Assembly (NCBI GenBank): GCA_003818285.1
Contig: RPRB01000034.1
Location: 1-33,226, forward strand
Length of the DNA stretch: 33,226 bases
From: Myxococcaceae bacterium
GTDB taxonomy: Bacteria; Myxococcota; Myxococcia; Myxococcales; Myxococcaceae
Direction of reading: 5' to 3'
A program made the translations under genes and the position numbers. Under the pieces are notes generated by a model. The model did no database searches. It had not been told where the DNA came from and saw only the letters and a program-made list of their open reading frames with translations. Of this stretch, positions 1 to 8,700 are shown piece after piece. Every line of letters begins with the position of its first letter. The first letter of the stretch is position 1.

Positions 1-864
1 CTGCAGATCCTCGGCCAGTACCCGGTGCCGCCGGGCACCCCCGCGGACCTCCCCGGCATGGAGTACGCGGGCACGGTGCAGGCGGCGGGCCCGCGGACCT
101 TCCGGTTCCGGCCGGGTGACCGGGTCATGGGGCTGGTCCCGGGGGCGGCCTTCGCCGAGCGGCTGGTCACCCACGAGCGGGAGGCGGTACCCGTCCCCGA
201 GCGGGTGCCGCTCACCGAGGCGGCGGCCATTCCCGAGGCCTTCTTCACCGCCTTCGACGCCCTGGTGCTCCAGGGCCGCCTCGGCGCCGGCGAACGGGTG
301 CTGGTGCACGCGGTGGCGAGCGGGGTGGGCACCGCGGCGGCGCAGGTCGTCCAGGCCGCGGCCGCCACCGCCATCGGGACCGGCCGGGACGCAGGCAAGC
401 TCGAGCGCGCGGTAGCGCTGGTCCCCTTCACCCCGCTCACGGTGGCCCGCGACGGCCCGCGGTTCGCCGAGCAGGTGCTGGAGCTCACCGGCGGCGAAGG
501 AGTGGACCTGGTCCTCGACCTCGTCGGTGGCCGCTACACGGCCGAATCGCTGGCCTGTCTCGCCCCGCGGGGGCGGATGATGCTGGTGGGCACCGTGGAC
601 GGGGTGAGGAGCGAGCTCGATCTCCGCCTCGCGCTGGGCAAGCGCGCGCAGATCACCGGCACCGTCCTGCGGGCCCGGCCCCTCGAGGAGAAGATGTCGC
701 TCGCCCGGGCCGTGGAGCGGCACGTGCTCCCGCTCTTCGCCCGCGGAACCTACCGGCCGGTGGTGGACCGGGTCCTTCCGGTGGACCAGGTGGCCGAGGC
801 GTTCGAGCATCTGGTGGCGGACCGGAACGTGGGAAAGATCGTCCTCGCATGGAGCGGCCGATGA
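1..864 (+). CDS. NAD(P)H:quinone oxidoreductase, zinc-free MDR family (5' partial)
   Basis: The reading frame is open from base 1 and the gene starts upstream of the window; an internal GTG at 25 is probably not the start, because the residues before it (LQILGQYPVPPGTP) already match the family's N-terminal region. The visible 287 residues are a medium-chain dehydrogenase/reductase of the quinone oxidoreductase (PIG3/QOR) type, which reduces quinones with NADPH in the cytoplasm. Seen: the GMEYAG segment at the start of the catalytic domain, and the nucleotide-binding stretch AVASGVGTAAAQ (around bases 310-350) in place of the usual GGASGVGT. There are no zinc-ligand cysteine clusters, which fits the zinc-free branch. 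The C-terminal DRVLPVDQVAEAFEHL segment is typical. The stop overlaps the start of the next gene (ATGA at 861), so the two are probably translationally coupled. Exact substrate unknown. Confidence 0.88.
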   Translation: MQILGQYPVPPGTPADLPGMEYAGTVQAAGPRTFRFRPGDRVMGLVPGAAFAERLVTHEREAVPVPERVPLTEAAAIPEAFFTAFDALVLQGRLGAGERVLVHAVASGVGTAAAQVVQAAAATAIGTGRDAGKLERAVALVPFTPLTVARDGPRFAEQVLELTGGEGVDLVLDLVGGRYTAESLACLAPRGRMMLVGTVDGVRSELDLRLALGKRAQITGTVLRARPLEEKMSLARAVERHVLPLFARGTYRPVVDRVLPVDQVAEAFEHLVADRNVGKIVLAWSGR

Positions 865-1889
865 GCTTCGACCCCGGTGCCCCGGGATTTCCGGGGAAGG
901 CCTACGGCCTCCCCCACTCCGTCGACGAGGCGCGGGTGGTGCTGGTGCCCGTCCCGTTCGAGGCGACCACCTCCTACGGAGGCGGTGCGGCCGAGGGCCC
1001 GTCGGCGGTGCTGCGGGCCTCGGCGCAGGTGGACCTGTTCGATCTGGAAACCGGCCGTCCGTACGTCGATGGAATCGCGATGCTCCCGGAGGAACCGCGG
1101 GTGCGGGTCTGGAACGCCGAGGCCAAGAAGCTCGCCGGACCGATCATCGAGGCCGGCGGTGCCCCGCCCGGGGACGCGGGCCTGATGAGGGTGAATGCGA
1201 TCTGCGAGGAGCTCAACGGCTGGCTCGAGCGCACCGTGGCCCGGCTCATCGCCGACGGGAAGCTGGTCGCCACGGTGGGCGGTGACCACGGGAGCATCTA
1301 CGGGGCAATCGCCGCCCACGCGCACGCGTATCCGGGGATGGGCGTCCTCCACCTGGACGCGCACGCCGACCTCCGGGATGCATACGAGGGCTTCACCTGG
1401 TCGCACGCCTCCATCTTCCACAACGTGGTCCGCCTGCTGCCGGAGGTATCGCGGCTGGTCCAGGTGGGCCTGCGCGACATCTCCGAGGCCGAGCTCCGTC
1501 TGGTCGACTCCTCGGGCGGCCGGGTGCTCATCCACACCGACCCCGAGCTCAAGCGGCGGGCGTTCGAGGGCGAGCCCTGGGCCCGGCAGGTGGACCGCAT
1601 GGTCCAGGCGCTCCCGGAGCAGGTCTATCTCTCCTTCGACATCGACGGGCTGGATCCCACCCTGTGCCCGCACACCGGGACCCCGGTGCCGGGGGGTCTG
1701 TCCTTCCCCGAGGCCACCGCGCTCGTCGCCGGGGTGGTGCGCTCGGGCCGGAGAATCATCGGGATGGATCTGGACGAGGTGGCGCCAGGACCGGAAGGCG
1801 ACGAGTGGGACGGGAACGTGGGGGCCCGGCTGCTCTACAAGATGATCGGCTGGGCGCTGCGCTCCCAGCGCGGAGGGGAAGGACGCTGA
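861..1889 (+). CDS. Arginase/agmatinase-family (ureohydrolase) enzyme
   Basis: 342 residues, a manganese ureohydrolase that would hydrolyse a guanidino compound such as agmatine or arginine to urea plus an amine. The whole binuclear metal site is visible: H143 in GGDH, D166/H168/D170 in DAHAD, and D260/D262 in SFDIDGLDP; E306 in DLDEVAP is the usual late acidic residue. I chose the ATG at 861 over the ATG at 849 because GGAGCGG at 851 sits at ribosome-binding distance and because it makes an ATGA overlap with the upstream stop. Residues 62-118 form an insertion relative to E. coli SpeB and may shape a different substrate pocket, so agmatinase is only the best guess; formimidoylglutamase-like or other ureohydrolase activities remain possible. 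It is followed by an overlapping protease gene (TGATG), suggesting one transcript. Confidence 0.9.
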   Translation: MSFDPGAPGFPGKAYGLPHSVDEARVVLVPVPFEATTSYGGGAAEGPSAVLRASAQVDLFDLETGRPYVDGIAMLPEEPRVRVWNAEAKKLAGPIIEAGGAPPGDAGLMRVNAICEELNGWLERTVARLIADGKLVATVGGDHGSIYGAIAAHAHAYPGMGVLHLDAHADLRDAYEGFTWSHASIFHNVVRLLPEVSRLVQVGLRDISEAELRLVDSSGGRVLIHTDPELKRRAFEGEPWARQVDRMVQALPEQVYLSFDIDGLDPTLCPHTGTPVPGGLSFPEATALVAGVVRSGRRIIGMDLDEVAPGPEGDEWDGNVGARLLYKMIGWALRSQRGGEGR

Positions 1890-3190
1890 TGCGCCCTCTC
1901 TCGGTGGTGGCGCTCGGGTTGCTGGTGATTCCGGCGGCCCGGGCGGACGTGGCCCGGCGACGCTCCCCGGTGACGGACGTGGTCCAGAAGGTCGGGCCGG
2001 CGGTGGTGTTCATCGGCACCGAGCAGGTGGTGGACCGCAGGATGCGCGGCTCGCCCCTGGAGGAGCTCCTCCTCGGCGATGGCCGGCGTCCCCAGCGGCA
2101 GACGGTGCAGTCGCTGGGCTCGGGGGTGATCATCGACCCATCGGGGACCATCGTCACCAACGACCACGTCATCCGCGGGGCCTCGGCGGTGCACGTGGTG
2201 CTGGCGGACGGGCGCCAGATCGACGCCGAGGTGGTCGGAGCCGATGCCCAGAACGACCTGGCGGTGCTCCGGGTCCAGTCGAAGACGCCACTCCCGGCCG
2301 CGAAGCTCGGCACCTCGAGCGATCTGATGATCGGCGAGACGGTGGTGGCCATCGGCAGCCCCTTCGGGCTCACCAAGACGGTCACCTCCGGCGTGCTCTC
2401 CGCCGTGGGCCGGAGCTTCAAGGCCAATGATCAGCTCTACATCGATTTCTTGCAGACGGACGCGGCCATCAACCCGGGCAACTCGGGTGGGCCGCTGATG
2501 AACCTGGACGGCGAGGTCATCGGCATCAACACCGCCATCTTCAGCGGAGCGCAGGGCATCGGCTTCGCCATCCCGGTGGACAAGGTGCGGCGCATCGTCC
2601 AGGAGCTGAAGAGCTTCGGGAAGGTCAGGCCCGCCTGGGTTGGCATCAACGCGATGGACCTGACGGCTCCCGTCGCCCGGAAGCTGGGCTGGGAGCGGAG
2701 CGACGGCGTGGTGGTGGAGTCGGTGGATGCGGGCAGCCCCGCGGCTGCGGCAGGCATCCGACCCGGGGACGTCGTGGCGGAGCTGGGAGGGACGCCGGTG
2801 CAGGACACGGACGAGCTCCAGGCCAGGCTCCGGGGCTACCCGGCCCGTGCGGCCATGCCGCTCGTCCTCTGGCGCGAGGGGCGGCGGGTGGAAGTCACCG
2901 TCACCCCCACCGGGTTCCCATCGGAGCAGGCGGATGCCTTCGCCTGGGACCGGCTGGGGCTCCGGCTCACCCCCTCCCGCGGGACGCTGACGGTCTCGGC
3001 CGTGCGCGCGCAGAGCCAGGCCGAGGCCTTCGGGATCGACCGGGGAGACCTCATCGTCCGGCTGAACAACGTCGCCCTGGATTCCCTCGGAACTTTCCGG
3101 GAGGCGTTGATCTCCGCGCGGCACGCGCGGTCGGTGTTGCTCGTGGTGAGACGTGCGGGTCGCAACTACCTCGTCACGTTCAGACTGTAA
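1889..3190 (+). CDS. Secreted HtrA/DegP-type serine protease with two PDZ domains
   Basis: 433 residues. The start ATG overlaps the previous stop and follows a purine-rich GGAGGGGAAGGA (1872-1883); a longer in-frame extension upstream lies entirely inside the previous gene and is rejected. A signal peptide (residues 1 to about 19, cleaved near ARA) sends it to the periplasm or envelope. The trypsin-like domain (about 25-240) has the complete triad: H93 in TNDHV, D123 in QNDLAVL and S199 in GNSGGPL. PDZ1 is about 250-335 (AGIRPGDVV) and PDZ2 about 345-433 (FGIDRGDLI). Members degrade or refold damaged envelope proteins. DegP, DegQ and MucD-type roles cannot be separated from sequence alone. 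The link to the two metabolic genes upstream is positional only. Confidence 0.95.
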   Translation: MRPLSVVALGLLVIPAARADVARRRSPVTDVVQKVGPAVVFIGTEQVVDRRMRGSPLEELLLGDGRRPQRQTVQSLGSGVIIDPSGTIVTNDHVIRGASAVHVVLADGRQIDAEVVGADAQNDLAVLRVQSKTPLPAAKLGTSSDLMIGETVVAIGSPFGLTKTVTSGVLSAVGRSFKANDQLYIDFLQTDAAINPGNSGGPLMNLDGEVIGINTAIFSGAQGIGFAIPVDKVRRIVQELKSFGKVRPAWVGINAMDLTAPVARKLGWERSDGVVVESVDAGSPAAAAGIRPGDVVAELGGTPVQDTDELQARLRGYPARAAMPLVLWREGRRVEVTVTPTGFPSEQADAFAWDRLGLRLTPSRGTLTVSAVRAQSQAEAFGIDRGDLIVRLNNVALDSLGTFREALISARHARSVLLVVRRAGRNYLVTFRL

Positions 3191-3301
3191 GGGTCGCAGC
3201 AGACCCGATCGCCGGGTACGACTCCTGGACACAACCCGGGTAAGCATGCACCCGGTCGATTTCTCGGTGCCCGAGCAAGCGCAGTAGAGTGCCGCTCCAG
3301 C

Positions 3302-5089
3302 GTGACCCGAATCGTCCCGACTTATCGCACTGCGGGGCCGCTGCTGGCGGGCACCCGGTCGAGCGCCATGCTGGGGCTCGAGGAGCGTGAGGCCTCCGCG
3401 CGGCCCGTGGTCCTGGTCTGGGCACCGCCTGATCTGCCGAAGGACGAGGACCGCTTCTCCCAGCTACAGCGAGACACGCGGCGCGCGGTCACGCTCGAGC
3501 ATCCGCACATCGTGAAGGTGCACGGCCTGGCCACGCTCGACCACGGGCTGGCCCGGGTCGTGGAGTACGTGGACGGGGAGTCGCTCCGGGACGTGCTCGA
3601 GCACACCGGCAAGCTCTCCCCGGGCCTCGCCGGGCGCATCGCGGTGGACTGCGCGCTGGGCATCCACTACGCGCACGTGGCCGGCAACGACGACGGCACT
3701 CCGCTGATCCACGGCGATCTCCGACCCGAGACGGTGATGCTCGCCTTCTCCGGGCGCGCGAAGGTGGGGGGCTACGGAGCGCTGGCGGTCGCGCCCAAGG
3801 AGACCAACGGGCAGCGGGTGGTGAATCGCCGCCGCTACTGCGCGCCGGAGCAGATCATCGGCGGCCGCGCCGCGCAGACGGCGCAGACCGACGTCTTCCT
3901 CCTCGGGCTGGTCCTGTACGAGTGCCTCACCGGGCGGATGCCCTGGGACAAGGAGTCGGACTTCGACCAGGCGGTGATGACCGCGCCGCTGCCCCTCGAT
4001 GGGTTGCCTCTGCCGGTCCAGGAGCTGCTCCGGAAGGCGACGGCGAAGCGGGCCTCGGAGCGGCACAAGACCGGCCTCGCCTTCCGCGACGCGGTGGACG
4101 AGGTGCTCGCTCCGCTCTCGACCCCGGCGCAGCTCTCCGAGCTGCTCGAGCACCACTTCCCGGCCCAGGACTCGCCGCGCGCGGCGCGGAAGCAGGTGCT
4201 GGACGCGGCGCTGGAGGCCCACGCCCGGGCCTGGGCGGCGCAACCCCCCAAGGCCTCGGAGTCCCCCACCATCCCCATCTCCCAGCGCGAGCTGGCGGAG
4301 CTGGAGGCGCCGCGGTTCGACTGGCGCTCGAAGGTGCCCCTGGTCTTCGGGGTGGTCGTGGCGAGCGCGCTGGGCGTCGCGTTCCTGCTCCAGGCCCGGC
4401 ACGCGGTGCCCAGGCCGATGATCGTGGTGCCCCCCGGCCAGGAGCAGGCGGCGCGTCCGGCGGCGGCCGGCACCCGGCCCGCCTCGACGGTCGCCACCGG
4501 CACGGCGCCGGCCGCGGCGCCCGCGGTGGACCACGCTCCCGCGCCCGTGGCGGCTGCCGCACCCGTGGCGGTTGCCGCGCCCGTGGCAGCTCCCGCGCCC
4601 GCCGCTGCTCCGGCCCCCGGCGCTGCCGCGAAGCCCGCGGTCGCGGACGGCCGCCCCCAGGGCGCTTTCATGACCACCGGGCTGGACCTGGTGACGGATC
4701 CGCCGGTGGAAGTGGCGCTGGACAAGAAGCCCTTCGGCCGGACGCCCATCGTCATCCCGGCCACTCCCGGGCGCCACGTGCTGACGCTCAGCGATCAGGC
4801 GAAGGGCATCAACCAGTCGCGGGTGGTGACGGTGAAGAAGGATGCGGTCACCCCGCTCCACCTGACGCTGGGTCGGGGCACGCTCTCGGTCCGCGCGCCG
4901 CAGGGGGCACGGGTCATCGTGGATGGCCGCGTCGTGGGCTCGAGCCCGGTGGATGACCTGCACCTCTTCGAGGGCACGCACCACCTCAAGGTCACGCTCG
5001 GAGATGCGGTGTGGCAGCAGTCGTTCGTGCTCCGGAACGAGCAGAGCCTCCGCTACGACGTGGAGCTGAAGCCGACCAACGGCGGCTGA
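3302..5089 (+). CDS. Probable pseudokinase: Ser/Thr kinase-like domain, TM helix and two PEGA domains
   Basis: 595 residues from a GTG start with no clear ribosome-binding site; an ATG at 3368 is a weaker alternative. The kinase fold is recognisable at residues 5-275, with HPHIVKV, an HGDLRPE catalytic loop, APEQ at 181-184 and DVFLLGLVLYECLTGRMPW. Key catalytic residues are missing. The VAIK lysine position reads VVLVW (W40), the catalytic-loop Asn is T144, the DFG motif is G157-Y158-G159, and the glycine loop is degenerate. D139 is kept. A single membrane helix lies at about 345-363, then an Ala/Pro-rich linker (about 382-445), then two PEGA-like repeats (about 452-520 and 525-592) predicted outside the membrane. 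PEGA-tailed kinases are common in myxobacteria. I infer a regulatory or scaffold role rather than phosphotransfer. It appears to be monocistronic. Confidence 0.88.
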   Translation: MTRIVPTYRTAGPLLAGTRSSAMLGLEEREASARPVVLVWAPPDLPKDEDRFSQLQRDTRRAVTLEHPHIVKVHGLATLDHGLARVVEYVDGESLRDVLEHTGKLSPGLAGRIAVDCALGIHYAHVAGNDDGTPLIHGDLRPETVMLAFSGRAKVGGYGALAVAPKETNGQRVVNRRRYCAPEQIIGGRAAQTAQTDVFLLGLVLYECLTGRMPWDKESDFDQAVMTAPLPLDGLPLPVQELLRKATAKRASERHKTGLAFRDAVDEVLAPLSTPAQLSELLEHHFPAQDSPRAARKQVLDAALEAHARAWAAQPPKASESPTIPISQRELAELEAPRFDWRSKVPLVFGVVVASALGVAFLLQARHAVPRPMIVVPPGQEQAARPAAAGTRPASTVATGTAPAAAPAVDHAPAPVAAAAPVAVAAPVAAPAPAAAPAPGAAAKPAVADGRPQGAFMTTGLDLVTDPPVEVALDKKPFGRTPIVIPATPGRHVLTLSDQAKGINQSRVVTVKKDAVTPLHLTLGRGTLSVRAPQGARVIVDGRVVGSSPVDDLHLFEGTHHLKVTLGDAVWQQSFVLRNEQSLRYDVELKPTNGG

Positions 5090-5096
5090 TCCGCCG
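5080..5096 (+). terminator. GC hairpin at the end of the kinase-like gene
   Basis: CGGCGG, a five-base loop that includes the stop codon, then CCGCCG: a perfect 6-bp stem. There is no T-run after it, so this is only a candidate transcript end. Confidence 0.25.
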
Positions 5097-5233
5097 CCGC
5101 GGCACCCGCCCGAGCTCGTGATCGGGGCGGGGCGCACCTCGTGGAGCACCGCGTACGCCCCGACGTCGATCGACCCCCGCGGCCGGATCTCCGTGCTGAA
5201 CGACGGCGAGCTGAGCGCCCCTCGGCCGCTAGG

Positions 5234-5331
5234 TCAGCCCTCCGGGTGGTGGCTGAGCGCCACCCCCCTCCGGGTCCGGGACGTGGAGCGTCCAGCGGGT
5301 CTCGTGGACAGAGGGATTCCGCGCCGGTCGA
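5234..5331 (-). pseudogene. Frameshifted 3' remnant of a VOC/glyoxalase-like gene
   Basis: These 98 bases align with the last 104 bases of the intact VOC gene at 8928-9031, in the same orientation, at roughly 90% identity by eye. Two deletions (5 bases near 5267 and 1 base near 5312) break the frame. Reading the minus strand, DRRGIPL is in one frame, VHETRWTLHVPDPEG in a second, and GVALSHHPEG returns to the first, ending at a TGA (5234-5236). The intact gene reads DRRGIPLVHETRWTLYVRDPEG and VALSHHPDG. No start or N-terminal half is present, so it is a dead fragment. Weak similarity may continue to about 5360. The two copies bracket the amidohydrolase gene. Confidence 0.85.
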
Positions 5332-5454
5332 TCCGCCCGCGGCGCGGTGATCGGTGTGCCCTGGCGTCCACGGCGGACGTGCCGACTGGGACGACGTTCC
5401 TTCGAACGACGCGGCCGTCGACCAGGCGGCACTCAGGCTGCCACGCTGTTGACG

Positions 5455-5470
5455 GTGGAGCACGCTCCAC
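5455..5470. promoter_or_regulatory. Perfect inverted repeat next to a TTGACG element
   Basis: GTGGAGC-AC-GCTCCAC is a perfect 7-bp dyad with a 2-base centre, an operator-like shape. It directly follows TTGACG (5449-5454), which resembles a -35 box. No convincing -10 box lies 16-18 bases further on, so promoter activity is uncertain. Confidence 0.3.
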
Positions 5471-5484
5471 ACGCAGGGCGTCGG

Positions 5485-5508
5485 GTGACAGACGGAGACG
5501 CGTGTCAC
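5485..5508. repeat. Inverted repeat GTGACA-N12-TGTCAC
   Basis: Perfect 6-bp arms separated by 12 bases. The spacing would suit a dimeric regulator site or a small RNA hairpin. It lies about 270 bases upstream of the amidohydrolase start. Confidence 0.3.
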
Positions 5509-5520
5509 TCTTGATTCCGT

Positions 5521-5547
5521 CGCGAGCGGGTGCTCGCGTCTCTTTCG
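5521..5547 (+). terminator. Candidate intrinsic terminator
   Basis: CGCGAGC-GGGT-GCTCGCG is a perfect 7-bp stem with a 4-base loop, followed by TCTCTTTC, a moderately T-rich tail. This is the best terminator-like structure in the window. It could end transcripts from the kinase-like gene or a leader transcript running toward the amidohydrolase. Confidence 0.4.
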
Positions 5548-5779
5548 CCACGCAGCGCGTCGCTCGAGCGTCGAGACCGCCTGTCAAAGCGCATCGCGTC
5601 GACGCGGGGCCGTGCGCCTGGCAGCCCTCCGCCCGTCCGTTGCGTTCGCATCGACAGCTTTAAGACACCCGATGGCTTCGCTGCGGCGCCTCCGACCGCA
5701 AGAGCGCCTACTCGCGCGCCCAACGTCCCGGCACGGATGGCCGCGCCGGGCACGGGAACAGGAACAGGAGGAGGGACCC

Positions 5780-8700
5780 TTGCACCCACAGCGTCGATCG
5801 TCGCGCCTCGCACTCCTCGTGCTCACGGCCGTTCTCTTCGGGGGACTCGCCGCGGTGCCGAGCGGCAGCTCATGCTCCACCCGGAATCTCGTCTTCCACG
5901 AGGGCACAAACATCGCCGCCACCGTCTCTCCGGATGGGCAGACGGTGATCATGGACCTTCAGAACAATCTCTGGTCGCTCAAGATCTCGGGCGGCAAGGC
6001 GGAGAAGATCACCGACGACTTCCAGGAGCCCTCGCGGCCGCACTGGTCGCCCACCGGCGAGCTGGTGGCGTTCCAGTCCTTTGCCACCGGCACCTTCCAC
6101 ATCTGGGTGATGAAGCCCGACGGAAGCGGCCTCCACCAGCTCACAGACGGGCACGGCGACGATCGCGACCCCCGCTTCTCCCCGGACGGCAAGCGCATCG
6201 CCTTCTCCTCGGACCGGGCGTTCGCCGGCAGCTACGACATCTGGGTGGTGGACGTGGCCACCGGTGAGCTGACGCAGTGGACGAGCGGTCCGGCGGACGA
6301 GTTCGAGCCGAGCTGGACTCCGGACGGCAAGGAGATCGTCTTCATCAGCGGCGCGGGCGCGGTGGGGACGACGATCCAGGCGATGGATGCCTCGGGCACT
6401 GCCCATACCCTCATCACCGCTCCCACCGGTTTCCGGCTCAACTCGCCGGTCGTGTCACCCGACGGGACCCGGGTCGCGTACGAGCAGTTCGCGGCGAACA
6501 AGAGCACCCTGATGGTGTCCGAGCAGCAGGTCGGGACCAGCACCGACGTCTTCCCCTTCCACGCCACCTGGCTCTCCAACGACCGGCTGCTCTACACGGC
6601 CGACGGAAAGATCCGGGTCACGGACCTCTCCGGGGGGAGCACCGACGAGATCGCCTTTTCCGCCGCGTACCGGATGCAGCGCGCGCGCTACAGCCGGAAG
6701 CACTTCGACTTCGATTCCCGCGACTCGCGCCAGGCGAAGGGCATCGTGGGCCCCGCGCTCTCTCCCGACGGCACCCGCGTGGTGTTCCAGGCGCTGAACC
6801 AGCTCTGGCTGATGAAGATCGGCGAGGCGCCCCAGCAGCTGACGGGCGACAGCTACTACAAGTGCGATCCCTCCTGGTCGCCGGACGGCAAGCGCATCGC
6901 CTACTCCTCGGACAAGGCGGGAACCGAGGACCTGTACGTGCTCGATCTCGAGTCCGGGGACGAGACACGGGTGAGCTCGATCGTCGGCGCGGAGGTCTCC
7001 TCCGCCTGGTCGCCGGACGGCTCGCAGCTCGCGTTCCAGGACCAGACCGGGGCCACCTTCGTGCTCGACCTGGGCACCGGGAACGTCCGGCAGGTCATCG
7101 CCTCGCTGTTCGCCCCCAGCAAGCCCAGCTGGTTCAAGGACGGCAAGACCATCGCGGTGGGCGCTCTCAAGCCCTACACGCGCCGCTTCCGCGAGGGGAC
7201 GAGCCAGATCCTGACGGTGGACGTGGCTTCTGGCGCGCTGACCTACACCGAGCCGTCGCCGTTCAAGTCCATCAGCACCCGCGGCGAGGACGGACCGGTC
7301 TACGCGCCGGACGGCTCGGCGGTGGCCTTCGTCATGGAGAGCACCCTCTGGGTCCGTCCGGTGGACGAGCACGGCGTGCCCACCGGAGAGGCGAAGCGGA
7401 TCAACTTCGAGGCCACCGACGCGCCGTCCTGGAGCGGTGACTCGAAGAGCCTGCTCTACCTGTCCAACGGCGAGCTGCGGATGATCCCCCGCGAGGGCGG
7501 CACGCCCGCCACCGTGGGGGTCGACCTGTCCTGGACGCCGCAGATGTCCCAGGGCCGGGTCATCGTCCACGCCGGGAAGCTCTGGGACGGCCGAGGTCCC
7601 AATGTCCGGGAGGACGTGGACATCGTGATCGAGGGCAACCGGATCCAGGAGATCCGCCCGCACCAGGCCACGGGCGGAGACCCTGGCGACAAGACCGCGC
7701 GGTTCATCGACGCCTCGCAGCTCACGGTCATCCCCGGGCTCTGGGAGTCGCACACCCACGAGTGGATCTCCGGGAAGTTCTACGGCGCCCGGCTCGGGAG
7801 GCTGTGGATGGTCTACGGGGTCACCTCGCTCAACTCCGTGGGTGACCCGGTCTACCGGGCTGCGGAGACGCGCGAGGCCTACGGCTCGGGCCAGCGTGTC
7901 GGTCCGCGGTTCTTCGCCACCGGCGAGGCGATCGACGGCGAGCGCGTCTTCTACAACTTCATGCGACCGACCTACGGGTCGGACGAGCAGTTCGAGCGGG
8001 AGATCTCCCGGGCCGAGGCACTGGAGTACGACATGGTGAAGACCTACGTCCGGCTCCGGCACGAGGACAACGCACGGATCACCCAGCGGGTGCACGACCG
8101 GATGAAGGTCTGGACCGCCTCCCACTACATGCTCTCGCCCATGGCCTACGGCGAGGACGGGCAGACGCACGTGAGCGCCACCACCCGGACCGGCTTCTCT
8201 TACACCCGGTCGTTCGCGGGCATCAGCTACGAGGACATGCGAACGGTGTTCAAGCGAACCGACGCCTTCGACATCAGCACCACCTTCAGCTCCACCCTCT
8301 ACGCCGACGACCCGACGATGGTGGAGGATCCCCGACTCACGACCCTGAACACCCCCTGGGACCAGGTGCTCCTGGTGGCCAAGCGGGACGCGGCCGTCAG
8401 CACCGACCAGACCGTCGCCCGCGACAGCCTGCAGAAGGAGGAGGACACCGTCGCCGCCATCCGCCGCGGCGGCGGGGTCATTCTCGCCGGGACCGACTCG
8501 CCCCTGGACAACGTGGCCACCGCGCTCCACCTGAACCTCCGGGCACAGGTGCGGCTGGGAGGCCTCCAGCCGTGGGAGGCGCTCGAGTCGGCGACCTCCC
8601 TCACGGCGACGGAGGTGGGCGTGGGCAAGGACCTGGGAACGGTGGAGCCGGGGAAGCTGGCGGACCTGGCCTTCATCGCCGGTGACCCGCTCACCACGAT

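Larger units (their letters stand above)
5097..5779. other. 690-base region without an intact gene
   Basis: Open frames here are short and none resembles a known protein. The region contains a broken VOC-family remnant (5234-5331, minus strand), a group of perfect inverted repeats between 5455 and 5606, and the ribosome-binding site of the downstream amidohydrolase (AGGAGGAGGG at 5766-5775). Bases 5097-5233 and 5332-5450 show nothing I can name. A plus-strand frame around 5112-5230 reads smoothly (GRISVLNDGEL) but has no start signal or continuation. Confidence 0.6.

Noticed and set aside
5118-5663. 181-residue plus-strand frame in the empty region
   Set aside because: It crosses the VOC remnant and the inverted repeats, has no ribosome-binding site and shows no family features.
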